From contig NZ_JACXZS010000013.1 in assembly GCF_014779795.1 (NCBI RefSeq), forward strand, positions 62,001-126,000: a stretch of 64,000 nucleotides of DNA. Reading direction: 5' to 3'. Below, piece by piece: positions 55,890 through 64,000 of the stretch. Under the pieces are notes generated by a model. It did no database searches and was not told the origin of the DNA. It was given only the letters and a program-made list of their open reading frames with translations. The translations under genes and the position numbers were made by a program. Origin of the DNA: Microbacterium helvum. Its GTDB lineage: Bacteria > Actinomycetota > Actinomycetes > Actinomycetales > Microbacteriaceae. Each line of letters starts with the position of its first letter. The first letter of the stretch is position 1.

Positions 55890-56789
55890 TCAGGCGCTTG
55901 CGAACCGGTGCGCCGACCGCCAGGCGGACGGCGTGGTGCCGACGCTCCGGCGGAACGCGCGGCTGAAGCCCTCGTCGGACGCGTAGCCCAGCTCGCGCGA
56001 CACGGCGCTGATGCCGCGGCCGCGCGACAGCAGGTCCTGAGCGGCCCGCATGCGCACCGCGGTCACGTACCCGGCGGGCGATCGGCCATAGCGAAGGCGG
56101 AACCGCTCCGCGAACGCCGATCGTGACATGGCGCCCACCGCGGCGAGGGTCTCGACCGTCCACTCGCGTCCGGGGTCGGCGTGGATCGCCGCGACGACCC
56201 GGTCGAGGAACGGGTCGGAGGATGCGGTGGGCCAGCCTTCCGGCGCGCAGCCGCCGGCGGCCCAGGCACGGATGACCGAGATCAACACGGTGACGGCCAT
56301 CATGCGGCAGACCACGAAGTCGCCGCCGCGCTTGGCGAGCTGCTGCACTTCCGCGTCGTACCCCATGTGAGGGAGCATCGCGGCTGCGGCCGGCTCCAGC
56401 TCGGCGAACGACCTGACGATCGCATGATCGGGCAGCAGCGACAGCAGGTGCGCCGCCTCATCGGCGAGATCGAGCTCCGACAGCAGTACGGTGGCCGGAC
56501 CATGGGCGGTGAGGGTGCCGCGCCCGCGCCCGCTCAGCAGCAGGATGTCGCCCACGGGCAGGCGTTCGGCGCGCTCCCCGGCGAGGCCCATCTGGAGTTC
56601 GCCCGACAGGACGTAGGCGAACGTGATGGCCCCGGCATCCAGCGCGAGAAGCTCTGCGTCGTCGAGCCGCATCCTGCGCTGACGGCGGATGTGCACATCG
56701 ACGGCGGCGAGCAGATGCTCGAGCGCGTCGTCGTCGGCGTCCGTGCGGGGCGCGTGCGGCGCGGCGGCGGCCTTCTTCATAGAACGCAC
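55890..56789 (-). CDS. AraC-family transcriptional regulator (cupin N-domain)
   Basis: 299 residues from GTG 56789 (ATG 56780 possible). The N-terminal cupin-type domain (residues ~20-180) is followed by the two helix-turn-helix units of AraC: WTVETLAAVGAMSRSAFAERFRLRYGRSPAGYV and SRELGYASDEGFSRAFRRSVGTTPSAWR. AraC proteins with this cupin often control an adjacent MFS exporter, here the convergent neighbour. Confidence 0.92.
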   Translation of the reverse strand: MRSMKKAAAAPHAPRTDADDDALEHLLAAVDVHIRRQRRMRLDDAELLALDAGAITFAYVLSGELQMGLAGERAERLPVGDILLLSGRGRGTLTAHGPATVLLSELDLADEAAHLLSLLPDHAIVRSFAELEPAAAAMLPHMGYDAEVQQLAKRGGDFVVCRMMAVTVLISVIRAWAAGGCAPEGWPTASSDPFLDRVVAAIHADPGREWTVETLAAVGAMSRSAFAERFRLRYGRSPAGYVTAVRMRAAQDLLSRGRGISAVSRELGYASDEGFSRAFRRSVGTTPSAWRSAHRFASA

Positions 56790-56866
56790 GAACCGCCGAC
56801 GATCGCGCGGTATTCCGGTGACCGAAGGGCGTTCTCAGCCGAGCACGGCGAGCATTAGGGTGAAGC

Positions 56867-57301
56867 ATGGACCTGCGCGTCGCCGCCTATGCGGTGATCA
56901 TCGACGAGGACGACCGCGTCCTGCTCGCGCACTGGAACGAGGGTCGGCGCGCGGCGTGGACCATGCCCGGCGGCGGACTGGAGGACGGTGAGGATCCGGA
57001 GCAGGCCGCCCGTCGCGAAGTCCAGGAAGAGACCGGCTATCGAGTCGCGGTCGGCGAGCTGCTCGGCATCCATTCCCGCGTCATCCCGGCCGGCCGGCGG
57101 CTGACGCCCGGACTGACCGAGCCGCTCCACACCCTCCGCATCGTCTACCGCGCGCGGGTGACAGGTGGGCGCCTGCGGAACGAGACCGACGGATCGACCG
57201 ACCGCGCCGAGTGGTTCCCGCTTGCCGACGTGCCCGCGCTGCAGCGCGTCAAGCTCGTCGACATCGCCCTCGACCTCGCCGGGGTGCGCCTGCCGACGTG
57301 A
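56867..57301 (+). CDS. Nudix hydrolase
   Basis: 144 residues. The Nudix box GGGLEDGEDPEQAARREVQEETGY at about residues 35-58 carries the metal-binding REVQEE core, so it should hydrolyse a nucleoside-diphosphate-linked compound. Substrate cannot be told from sequence. The start is ATG 56867; the divergent AraC gene begins 78 bases away. Confidence 0.93.
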   Translation: MDLRVAAYAVIIDEDDRVLLAHWNEGRRAAWTMPGGGLEDGEDPEQAARREVQEETGYRVAVGELLGIHSRVIPAGRRLTPGLTEPLHTLRIVYRARVTGGRLRNETDGSTDRAEWFPLADVPALQRVKLVDIALDLAGVRLPT

Positions 57302-57338
57302 GCCCTTCTGGCGTCGTCGGATTCGGGCTGCGACCTGA

Positions 57339-57836
57339 TCAGCCGAGAGGCTGTGAGATGTCGGCGACCGTTGCGCCGTACGCCGAGATGAGGTCGTCGG
57401 CCTGCACGAACATGCTGTATCCGTGGGCTCCGGCCCCCATCGCGACGCGGCGGCCGACGATGTCGGCGTCGGCGTACACCGGCCAGTCGTTCGTGCTGCC
57501 GACGGGCACGATCGTGCCGCGCTCGTATCCGGTCGCCGCGAGAGCACGCTCCTGATCGGGCAGCTGCAGCTTGTTCACCCCGACGACCGCGCGGAGCTTC
57601 GGCCATGAGATGGCCCGGTCGCCCGGGATGAGCGCGAACAGATACGTGTCGTCGGAACGCTTCACCACGAGGGTCTTCACGATGCCGGAGGGCTCGATCC
57701 CGAGGATCTCGGCAGCCTCGTTCAGGCTGTTCGCCGCAGGACGCTCCGTGATCTCGATCTCAAGACCGCGATCGGATGCCGCCTGCCGGACGCGCGCGAT
57801 GCCCTGCGGCTCGAGATCCGAGGTCTGCTCAGGCAT
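57339..57836 (-). CDS. YbaK/ProX-type aminoacyl-tRNA deacylase
   Basis: 165 residues from ATG 57836, overlapping the upstream gene by 8 bases; the longer frame would run inside that gene. NSLNEAAEILGIEPSGIVKTLVVKRSDDTYLFALIPGD and KLQLPDQERALAATGYERGTIVPVG match the YbaK/EbsC editing domain, which hydrolyses mischarged tRNAs such as Cys-tRNA-Pro. The catalytic Lys is probably in VKTLVVK. Confidence 0.9.
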   Translation of the reverse strand: MPEQTSDLEPQGIARVRQAASDRGLEIEITERPAANSLNEAAEILGIEPSGIVKTLVVKRSDDTYLFALIPGDRAISWPKLRAVVGVNKLQLPDQERALAATGYERGTIVPVGSTNDWPVYADADIVGRRVAMGAGAHGYSMFVQADDLISAYGATVADISQPLG

Positions 57837-58323
57837 CCGGCGCGCGCAGCGGGTCGTCGGCGACCCAGAGCTCGTCGTCCGCACGCAGCGTCTGCCATGC
57901 GGCGTAGAGCACGCCGACCGCGGCGGCCACACCGAGGATGATCGCGATGACGCCGCCGGCGCCGATGCCCTTCTTGGCGGGGACGACCACGGGCGCGGGG
58001 CCGCGGACCCCGGCCAGTCGCGAGCGCTGCTCGTTCGCGGCATCCCAGACCGACAGCGCCGATCCGACGACGGCGCCGGCCGCCGGGATCACGGTGCCGT
58101 TGAAGACCTTCTTGCCCTTGTCGACGTACGGCGCGGCGTACTTGTCGTACCCGGCCTGGACCTGCGGCGCGACCTGCTCGCGGCCGTAGTTCCCCAGCTG
58201 GCGGCCGGCCTCGCGAGCCACCGTGGCGGCCTCGCCGACCAGCACCTGCTGCGCCTCCCACAGGTTTCCGGCCTGCTTCTGCAGCTTCTCGAGTTCCTTC
58301 TTGCGCTTGCGGCTGAGGCTCAC
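57829..58323 (-). CDS. Hypothetical membrane protein
   Basis: 164 residues from GTG 58323, with GGGAGG upstream; the frame's longer N-terminus lacks support. Basic helical start (MSLSRKRKKELEKLQKQAGN), a central region of Tyr/Lys-containing helices, one membrane segment near residues 118-140 (GIGAGGVIAIILGVAAAVGVLYAAW) and a short acidic tail. Conserved next to cyclophilin genes in related genomes from memory, but no function is known. Confidence 0.75.
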   Translation of the reverse strand: MSLSRKRKKELEKLQKQAGNLWEAQQVLVGEAATVAREAGRQLGNYGREQVAPQVQAGYDKYAAPYVDKGKKVFNGTVIPAAGAVVGSALSVWDAANEQRSRLAGVRGPAPVVVPAKKGIGAGGVIAIILGVAAAVGVLYAAWQTLRADDELWVADDPLRAPDA

Positions 58324-58418
58324 GGTGCCCTCCCGTTGTTGGGGATGTCGGTCTCCCCATCTTGCCAGACCGCCGCTGAGACGGGAGGGGTTGCAGAGAA
58401 CTCTGAGACAATGGAAAA

Positions 58419-58991
58419 ATGCCGCTTCACACCGCAGTCGCAACGATCCACACCAATCACGGCGACATCGTCGTCAACCTGTTCGGCGACCAGGCGCCGC
58501 GCACGGTGCAGAACTTCATCGGCCTCTCGGACGGCTCGCAGGCGTGGACCGACCCCGCCACCGGCAAGCCCGGCGACGGCCCCCTGTACAAGGACGTCAT
58601 CTTCCACCGCATCATCTCCGGCTTCATGATCCAGGGCGGCGACCCGCTCGGTCAGGGCATCGGCGGCCCCGGCTACAACTTCAATGACGAGATCAGCGGT
58701 GAGCTCACCTTCACCGAGCCCTACAAGCTCGCCATGGCCAACGCCGGTCTGCGCCGCAATGCGATCACCGGCCAGGTCGAGGGCACCAACGGCTCGCAGT
58801 TCTTCATCACGGTCCCCGGCCAGGGCGGCCGCGGCCCGGAGTGGCTGCAGGGCAAGCACACCATCTTCGGCGAGGTCGTCGACGACGCGTCGAAGGCCGT
58901 CGTCGACAAGATCGCCGAGGTGCCGACGGCGGCGGGCGACCGTCCGGTCGAGCCGGTGGTCATCGAGTCGATCGACATCGCCGCGGTCTGA
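58419..58991 (+). CDS. Cyclophilin-type peptidylprolyl isomerase
   Basis: 190 residues. HTNHGDIVVNLFGDQAPRTVQNFIGL, then FHRIISGFMIQGGDPLGQGIGGPGY with the catalytic Arg, GSQFFITVPGQGG and the active-site Trp/His region WLQGKHTIFGEV. No signal peptide, so a cytosolic folding catalyst of the actinobacterial PpiA type. Confidence 0.95.
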   Translation: MPLHTAVATIHTNHGDIVVNLFGDQAPRTVQNFIGLSDGSQAWTDPATGKPGDGPLYKDVIFHRIISGFMIQGGDPLGQGIGGPGYNFNDEISGELTFTEPYKLAMANAGLRRNAITGQVEGTNGSQFFITVPGQGGRGPEWLQGKHTIFGEVVDDASKAVVDKIAEVPTAAGDRPVEPVVIESIDIAAV

Positions 58992-59002
58992 ACACGGCCC
59001 GC

Positions 59003-59896
59003 GTGACCACCGACGACTTCCGCCGCAACAGCGAGAACTTCTGCTACCGGCATCCCGACCGGCAGAGCTTCGTGCTCTGCCAGCGCTGCCTGCGCACGAT
59101 CTGCCCCGAGTGCCAGACCCCCGCCCCGGTGGGCGTCATCTGCCCGGAGTGCCTGCGCGATCAGCAGAAGGGGCAGTCTGCTGCGCAGCGCAAGGCTGAG
59201 CGTCGGTGGTCACGTCCCCGGGCGGCGTCCGTCTCTGACGGCCGCCCGATCGTCACGTACGCCATCATCGGCGTGACGGCCTTCGTCTACCTGCTGCAGC
59301 TCATCCCCGGCTTCGGCGGGACGCTCGAGAAGGCGCTGATGTTCTACGCGCCGACGCTGTACCCCGCGCTCACCGGCATGTTCGAGCCGTGGCGCCTGCT
59401 CACCGGCGCGCTCGTGCACTCGAGCTTCTGGCACCTTGCGCTGAACATGCTCGCGCTCCTCATGATCGGCCGCACGCTCGAGCCCCTGCTCGGCCGGGTC
59501 CGATTCCTCACCCTCTACGTGCTGTGCGCTCTCGGCGGCTCGGTGGCGGTGACGCTGCTCTCGTTCGGCACTCCGGTCGTCGGCGCGTCGGGCGCGATCT
59601 TCGGCCTCTTCGGTGCGCTGCTGATCATCGGCCGGCACCTCGGCGCGAACATCGCGGGCATCGCTCTCGTGCTCGGCATCAACCTGGTCATCGGATTCCT
59701 GCCCGGCATGAACGTGTCGTGGCAGGCGCACGTCGGCGGGCTCGTGACCGGCCTGATCGTCGCGTTCATCTTCACGCGCACGCGCGCGGTCCGCCAGCGT
59801 GGCCTCCAGATCGGATTGCTCGCCGCCGTCGGCGCCGTGCTGGTCGCGCTGCTGTTCGTGCCTGTCCTCTTCCCCGCGCTGGTCCTGGCCTCCTGA
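59003..59896 (+). CDS. Rhomboid family intramembrane serine protease
   Basis: 297 residues from GTG 59003. An N-terminal zinc-binding module with paired Cys/His (FCYRHPDRQSFVLCQRCLRTICPECQ ... VICPECL) precedes a six-helix rhomboid core. Catalytic Ser196 lies in GASGAIFGLFG and His243 in WQAHVGGL. HSSFWHLALNMLALLMIGRTLE is the conserved L1/helix-2 region. Cleaves membrane proteins within the bilayer; natural substrate unknown. Confidence 0.93.
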   Translation: MTTDDFRRNSENFCYRHPDRQSFVLCQRCLRTICPECQTPAPVGVICPECLRDQQKGQSAAQRKAERRWSRPRAASVSDGRPIVTYAIIGVTAFVYLLQLIPGFGGTLEKALMFYAPTLYPALTGMFEPWRLLTGALVHSSFWHLALNMLALLMIGRTLEPLLGRVRFLTLYVLCALGGSVAVTLLSFGTPVVGASGAIFGLFGALLIIGRHLGANIAGIALVLGINLVIGFLPGMNVSWQAHVGGLVTGLIVAFIFTRTRAVRQRGLQIGLLAAVGAVLVALLFVPVLFPALVLAS

Positions 59897-59897
59897 C

Positions 59898-59984
59898 TTA
59901 TCCCCAGAACTTATCCACAGGTTCATCCACAGCCTGGGGAGAATCACACGGGTGTAATTCACAGCTGTTAACAGATCTGTTAAC
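59898..59984. promoter_or_regulatory. DnaA-box cluster and GTTAAC palindrome between convergent genes
   Basis: TTATCCCCA (59898), a perfect DnaA box TTATCCACA (59911-59919) and TCATCCACA (59923-59931) lie in 34 bases, followed by the 18-bp perfect palindrome GTTAACAGATCTGTTAAC (59967-59984). They sit immediately after the rhomboid stop, 25 kb from oriC. Spacing of 12-13 bases puts the boxes on nearly one DNA face. Function inferred: DnaA titration or control. Confidence 0.7.
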
Positions 59985-60026
59985 AACTGCCCGGATGCCG
60001 CCGATTCGGGCAACCGGGCACGAAAA

Positions 60027-60052
60027 AGCCCCGGTCAACCATGACCGGGGCT
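60027..60052 (-). terminator. Intrinsic terminator of crgA
   Basis: 11-bp stem (60027-60037 with 60042-60052, AGCCCCGGTCA and complement), 4-base loop, followed by TTTTT on the minus strand. It may also stop rhomboid transcripts from the other side. Confidence 0.85.
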
Positions 60053-60065
60053 CTCTTCGTAGGGT

Positions 60066-60305
60066 CTATCGCCAGCGCGTCGTCATCAGGAAGCCGATGA
60101 AGGCGATGCCGAAGCCGATCACCAGGTTCCATGCTCCGATGTCGGGAATCGGGAACGCCATACCGCTGACGTAGAAGACGAGGATCCAGATCAGCCCGAC
60201 GAGCATCAGGCCGATCATGATCGGCTTGAACCACACCGGGTTGGGTGCGGATTCGCCTTCTGCGCGCTCGACGAGCGAGTCGTCGTCTTTGCCGGGTCGT
60301 GCCAT
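60066..60305 (-). CDS. crgA: Cell division protein CrgA
   Basis: 79 residues from ATG 60305; the longer frame is not coding. A hydrophilic N-terminus precedes NPVWFKPIMIGLMLVGLIWILVFYVSG and a second membrane helix ending MTTRWR, the standard two-helix CrgA. In mycobacteria and Streptomyces it joins the septal complex and binds FtsZ, FtsQ and penicillin-binding proteins. Its position beside pabA-pknB is conserved. Confidence 0.95.
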   Translation of the reverse strand: MARPGKDDDSLVERAEGESAPNPVWFKPIMIGLMLVGLIWILVFYVSGMAFPIPDIGAWNLVIGFGIAFIGFLMTTRWR

Positions 60306-60360
60306 GCAGAAGAGTCTAACTGCCAGCCGGACCACAACCATGCTGTGCGAGAATCCCCCT

Positions 60361-61167
60361 GTGGATGAAGCGGTCGCCATGACCCGGGGGGCCGCCCGGA
60401 CGACGGTGCGCCCGAGGCGGCGGACCTCGGTCGCGGGCGTCATCGGCGAGCTTCTCATCACGGCCGGCGTCATCGTCCTGCTGTACGTCGTCTGGCAGCT
60501 GTGGGTCGGCGACATGATCTACGGCGCGGAGCGCAACGCATCAGGAGCCGCCCAGTCGCAACTGTGGCAGGAGCAGTGGGAGCAGCAGAACCCCGGGGCG
60601 GTGGCTCCGTCGCCGACATCCTCGGCAGCGGGCGAAGACCCGGCGACTCCTGTCACCGCGCCGCCGCCCGTCATGGCCGAGCCCGCAGACGGAGAGCGGT
60701 TCGCCGTCATGCACATCCCCCGCTTCGGTCCTGACTACATGGTCGACATGGCAGGCGGCGTCACCCGCGCGCGCACCCTGGACCCGATCGGGATCGGCCA
60801 CTACCCCGGCACGATGATGCCCGGACAACCAGGGAACTTCGCGGTCGCCGCGCACCGCACGACCTGGGGAAAGCCGTTCAACCGGATCGCCGACCTGCAC
60901 GTGGGCGACGCTCTGGTCATCGAGACCGAGGCCGGCTGGTACACCTACCGCTTCCGCACGCTCGAGTACGTCAAGCCGAACGCGGTCGAGGTGCTGCTGC
61001 CCGTGCCGCAGGCGATGGACGTCCCCGCCGGCACCGCCTACATGACCATGACCAGCTGCAGCCCCATGTACGCCATGACCGAGCGCATCGTCGCCTACAG
61101 CGTGTTCGAATCGTTCACGCCCCGCACCGATGCGGGGCCGCCGGCATCCCTCCAGGCGGTGACGTGA
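60361..61167 (+). CDS. Class E sortase
   Basis: 268 residues from GTG 60361 (ATG 60340 and 60379 also in frame; none has a strong ribosome-binding site). One N-terminal membrane helix (GVIGELLITAGVIVLLYVVWQLWVGD) is followed by a Pro/Ala linker. The sortase barrel has catalytic His165 in AVAAHRTTWG, Cys233 in MTSCSPMYAMTER, and the Arg just after. Class E enzymes of actinobacteria anchor LAxTG-type surface proteins to the cell wall. Confidence 0.92.
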   Translation: MDEAVAMTRGAARTTVRPRRRTSVAGVIGELLITAGVIVLLYVVWQLWVGDMIYGAERNASGAAQSQLWQEQWEQQNPGAVAPSPTSSAAGEDPATPVTAPPPVMAEPADGERFAVMHIPRFGPDYMVDMAGGVTRARTLDPIGIGHYPGTMMPGQPGNFAVAAHRTTWGKPFNRIADLHVGDALVIETEAGWYTYRFRTLEYVKPNAVEVLLPVPQAMDVPAGTAYMTMTSCSPMYAMTERIVAYSVFESFTPRTDAGPPASLQAVT

Positions 61168-61364
61168 TGTACGCGGCTCTGTGGCGCGGCCTGCCGGGCC
61201 CATGGTGGGTGAAGGTGCTGATCCTCGTCGTGCTCGTCGCGGCGGTGCTGTACGGCCTCATGTTCTACGTCTTCCCGTGGGTGAGCCAGTTCATCGTGCC
61301 GCAGGACGTCACGGTCGGGCTGCCCGTGCGCGGTGCCGTCGGCGGCGCCTCCCCCATCGCATGA
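61167..61364 (+). CDS. Small single-pass membrane protein
   Basis: 65 residues from ATG 61167, overlapping the sortase stop (TGATG); an adjoining GTG at 61164 is possible. One membrane helix (WWVKVLILVVLVAAVLYGLMFYVFPW). Its stop overlaps the pabA start as ATGA. Such a small protein between sortase and pabA is common in Microbacteriaceae; function unknown. Confidence 0.82.
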   Translation: MYAALWRGLPGPWWVKVLILVVLVAAVLYGLMFYVFPWVSQFIVPQDVTVGLPVRGAVGGASPIA

Positions 61365-62005
61365 CGACGGACCCGGACGACTCGGCGCCGATCCTCGTCG
61401 TCGACAACCACGACAGCTTCGTCCACACCCTCGTGGGCTACCTTCACGAGCTCGGCGCCGACACGGACCTCGTCGAGGCCGACGCGATCCCCGATGCGGC
61501 CGCGGCGATCGCGGACCGTCGCGGGGTTCTCGTCTCACCCGGGCCCGGAACTCCCGCCGACGCCGGTGCGTCGATCGCGGTGGTCCGCGCGGCTGCGGCG
61601 TGCGGCATCCCTCTTCTCGGCGTCTGTCTCGGCCACCAGGCCATCGGCGAGGCGTTCGGCGCGACCGTGGCGCACGCGCCGGAGCTCATGCACGGCATGA
61701 CCTCGGACGTGCACCACGACGGGTCGCCGCTGTATGCGGGACTGCCCGACCCGTTCACCGCGACGCGGTACCACTCGCTCGCGATCGTCCCCGAGACGCT
61801 GCCCCGCGAGCTCGTGGTCACCAGCCGCACCGCGAGCGGGGTGATCATGGGCGTGGCACATCGCACCGCGCCGATCGTCGGCGTGCAGTTCCACCCAGAG
61901 AGCGTGCTCACCGAGGGCGGGTACCGGCTGCTGGGCAACTGGCTCGCTTCGGTGGGATTCGTGGATGCCGCCGCCCGAGGCGAGCGGCTCAGTCCGCGCC
62001 GGTGA
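61361..62005 (+). CDS. pabA: Glutamine amidotransferase PabA/TrpG (aminodeoxychorismate or anthranilate synthase component II)
   Basis: 214 residues from ATG 61361. Class I glutaminase giving ammonia to a chorismate-using partner. ILVVDNHDSFVHTLVGYLHELG, LVSPGPGTP, nucleophile Cys89 in LGVCLGHQAIGEAFG and His178/Glu180 in VQFHPESVLT are all present. Its position next to pknB is that of pabA in actinobacteria, so folate synthesis is more likely than tryptophan; sequence alone does not decide. Confidence 0.9.
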   Translation: MTTDPDDSAPILVVDNHDSFVHTLVGYLHELGADTDLVEADAIPDAAAAIADRRGVLVSPGPGTPADAGASIAVVRAAAACGIPLLGVCLGHQAIGEAFGATVAHAPELMHGMTSDVHHDGSPLYAGLPDPFTATRYHSLAIVPETLPRELVVTSRTASGVIMGVAHRTAPIVGVQFHPESVLTEGGYRLLGNWLASVGFVDAAARGERLSPRR

Positions 62006-62026
62006 ACCTCAGGGGTGCCCGGAGCG

Positions 62027-63709
62027 TCAGGACCCCGTGCACACCGTGAGCGTGATCTCGGAGTGCACCGGCACATCACCCGGCGGAAGCGACTGCGCCG
62101 TGACGTTGGGTGCGGACGGGCAGTTCGGGTCGTCCTTCACGGTGACCGTCAGCCCGGCGTCCTGCAGCACGGTCGTCGCCTTGTCGACCGTGTATCCGGT
62201 CACGTCGTCGATGGCCACGCGCCCCGACGCGACGACGAGGTTCACGGTGCTTCCCGCCGGCACGCTGGTGCCGTCGGCCGGATCGGCCGAGACGACGGTC
62301 CCGGCGGCGAGGTCCTTGTCGTTCTGCGGTGTGATCGTGCCGAGCGTCAGCCCGGCGTCGGTGAGCGCCTGGGTGGCGGCATCCTGAGCCAGACCCGTGA
62401 GCGGCGGGACGTCCGTCATCTTCTGCCCCGTCGACACGTAGACCTTGACCTGCTGCTCCTTCTCGACCGAGGTGCCCGCTGCGGGATCGGTGCGGATCAC
62501 GTTGCCCTCGGCGACGTCGGAGCTCTCTTCGTCGACCCGGTAGGCGAGCAGGTCCTCGTCGGCCAGCGCCTCGTTGGCCGCATCGTAGGTGAACCCCACG
62601 ACATTGGGCACGCTGCGGGCGGCGGGCGTCGCCGGCGGCTGGATGGACAGCACCCAGAACAGCAGCGAGATCAGCAGGACGGCCAGCACCGCGACACCCG
62701 CCCAGATCCAGGCGACCGGGGGCCCCGCCTGCGTGCGCTTCATGGTCGTGTCGGTGCTCAGCTGGCGCAGCGAACGCGCCGTCTCGGCGGCCTGACGCGG
62801 GTTGGGACCGTACAGCTCGCTGGTGAGGGCGCCGACCTGCCGCTTGCTGGGCTGCCGGCCGTCCACGGTGGCATCGAGGGCCTCACGGAAGCTCGCGGCG
62901 TCCTGGTAGCGCTGGAACGGGTCCTTCGCCAGCGCCCGCAGCGCGACCGCGTCGAGCGCCCTCGGCACGGTCTCGTTCACCTCGGACGGCGGCACCGGCG
63001 CCTCGCTGACGTGCTGGTACGCGACCGCGACGGGCGAGTCGCCCCGGAACGGCTGGCGCCCCGTCAGCAGCTCGTACAGCACGACACCCGTCGAATACAG
63101 GTCGGCCCGGGCATCGACGGGCTCGCCCTTGGCCTGCTCGGGCGAGAAGTACGCCGCGGTGCCGAGGATCTGGGTGGTCTCGGCCACCGTCGACGAACTG
63201 TCCGACACGGCGCGCGCGATGCCGAAGTCCATGACCTTGACCTGGCCGGCATCGGTCACCATGACGTTGCCCGGCTTGATGTCGCGGTGGACGACGCCGG
63301 CCCGGTGCGAGTACTGCAGTGCCTCGAGGATGCCGTCGACGTAGCGCACGGCATCGGCCACCGGAACCGGACCTGCCGCGATGACATCCTTCAGCAGGCG
63401 GCCCTTGACGAGCTCCATCACGATGTACGGAACGGGCCGGACACGGCCGTCGGCGCCGGTGAGCGAGTCCTCGCCCGCGTCGTACACCCGGACGATCGTC
63501 GGATGCGCCATCCGTGACGCTGCCTGCGCCTCCAGCCGGAACCGCGTGCGGAAGGCGTTGTCGTCAGCCAGCTCGCGATCGAGGATCTTGATCGCGACAT
63601 CCCGGCCGAGCGTCAGGTCGTACCCCTTGTAGACGCTCGCCATGCCGCCGCGGCCGATGGGCTCGTCGATGCGGTAACGCCCCGAAAGCACATGCGGCTC
63701 AGCTGTCAC
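62027..63709 (-). CDS. pknB: Serine/threonine protein kinase PknB with PASTA domains
   Basis: 560 residues from GTG 63709, supported by AGGAG 5 bases upstream; ATG 63730 is an alternative. Kinase domain: glycine loop IGRGGMASVYKG, Lys in DVAIKIL, HRDIKPGNVMV, DFGIARA and APE-like SPEQAKGE. A membrane helix (IWAGVAVLAVLLISLLFWVLSI) follows a ~40-residue juxtamembrane part. Three extracellular PASTA repeats (VPNVVGFTYDAANEAL, VPPLTGLAQDAATQAL, IDDVTGYTVDKATTVL) then sense peptidoglycan fragments. Controls growth and division. Confidence 0.96.
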   Translation of the reverse strand: MTAEPHVLSGRYRIDEPIGRGGMASVYKGYDLTLGRDVAIKILDRELADDNAFRTRFRLEAQAASRMAHPTIVRVYDAGEDSLTGADGRVRPVPYIVMELVKGRLLKDVIAAGPVPVADAVRYVDGILEALQYSHRAGVVHRDIKPGNVMVTDAGQVKVMDFGIARAVSDSSSTVAETTQILGTAAYFSPEQAKGEPVDARADLYSTGVVLYELLTGRQPFRGDSPVAVAYQHVSEAPVPPSEVNETVPRALDAVALRALAKDPFQRYQDAASFREALDATVDGRQPSKRQVGALTSELYGPNPRQAAETARSLRQLSTDTTMKRTQAGPPVAWIWAGVAVLAVLLISLLFWVLSIQPPATPAARSVPNVVGFTYDAANEALADEDLLAYRVDEESSDVAEGNVIRTDPAAGTSVEKEQQVKVYVSTGQKMTDVPPLTGLAQDAATQALTDAGLTLGTITPQNDKDLAAGTVVSADPADGTSVPAGSTVNLVVASGRVAIDDVTGYTVDKATTVLQDAGLTVTVKDDPNCPSAPNVTAQSLPPGDVPVHSEITLTVCTGS

Positions 63710-63788
63710 GGTCACTCCTGCCTGGAACATCAGCCAGACTAGCCGAGGCCGAGCGGGTCACGCGTCGCGCGCGACCCGCTCGGGGAAC

Positions 63789-64000
63789 TCACGGCTTGGG
63801 CTTCGCGGCTGCAGTCCCGGAGGGGCTGGGCTCGGGCTCAGGCTCGGGCGCTGCAGCCTCGATCATGCCGGTGGCCTCTTCGGACGTGCCGGTCGTACGC
63901 TCGCCTGCCGTGCCACCGCTGCAGGTGACGGTGTACGTCACGATCAGAGAGGCGCCGGCCTTGCCGGTGACCTGGACCTCGGCCGAGCGCTCGTCCGGTC
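63789..64000 (-). CDS. C-terminal part of an unrecognised protein, cut off by window edge
   Basis: About 70 residues are visible, ending at TGA 63789-63791. The sequence reads RSAEVQVTGKAGASLIVTY then TVTCSGGTAGERTTGT and a Glu/Pro/Ser-rich, Lys-Pro tail. The beta-rich, Thr/Ser-containing segment and low-complexity tail suggest an extracytoplasmic protein. It lies just upstream of pknB, where actinobacteria usually have another kinase or cell-wall gene, but it resembles neither. Confidence 0.55.
   Translation of the reverse strand, partial: PDERSAEVQVTGKAGASLIVTYTVTCSGGTAGERTTGTSEEATGMIEAAAPEPEPEPSPSGTAAAKPKP

Overview
The window is 64 kb of high-GC actinobacterial chromosome around the replication origin. 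Gene order (rpmH-rnpA-yidD-yidC-jag-rsmG, parAB and murJ-trxB-trxA on one side of dnaA; dnaN-recF-dciA-gyrB-gyrA-DUF3566-tRNA-Ile-tRNA-Ala on the other), the DUF6049-murJ pair and the GAGCG-rich intergenic elements point to Microbacteriaceae, most likely Microbacterium or a close relative. No database could be consulted.

Layout. 1-4.7 kb: dipeptide/oligopeptide ABC importer (minus strand). 4.8-8 kb: CCA-adding enzyme and a methyltransferase. 8.1-13.5 kb: DUF6049, murJ, trxB, trxA. 13.7-15.9 kb: a YciI/DGPF protein and its ECF42-type sigma factor. 16.2-18.8 kb: parB and parA, with a 117-bp triplication at the parB 3' end. 18.8-29.0 kb: about 10 kb between parA and rsmG with no intact native gene. 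It carries 13 parS sites with a perfect 14-bp core (the first lies inside parA), several decayed ones, traces of ~170-175-bp repeats, one complete IS256-family element with a 9-bp target duplication, and three gene relics. 29.0-32.2 kb: rsmG to rpmH. 32.5-42.8 kb: dnaA, oriC, dnaN, recF, dciA, gyrB, gyrA, DUF3566. 42.8-43.9 kb: a VIT1-type transporter, tRNA-Ile(GAT) and tRNA-Ala(TGC). 43.9-54.5 kb: a hemicellulose locus (GH51 arabinofuranosidase, LacI regulator, sugar ABC importer, DUF624, esterase, GH120 beta-xylosidase). 54.6-58.3 kb: MFS transporter, AraC regulator, Nudix hydrolase, YbaK-type deacylase, small membrane protein. 58.4-64 kb: cyclophilin, rhomboid protease, a DnaA-box cluster, crgA, class E sortase, pabA, PASTA kinase pknB and a cut-off unknown gene.

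How it works together. ParB loads at parS and, with ParA and SMC, segregates the origin. Here the parS sites sit in one compact non-coding block about 6-15 kb from oriC, and the usually contiguous rsmG-parA-parB cluster is split by it. The block looks like a centromere-like array built by old tandem duplication of a parS-bearing unit. This is the most interesting feature of the window. The sugar locus reads as one system: import of arabinoxylo-oligosaccharides, removal of arabinose (GH51), probable de-esterification, and release of xylose (GH120), under a divergent LacI repressor.
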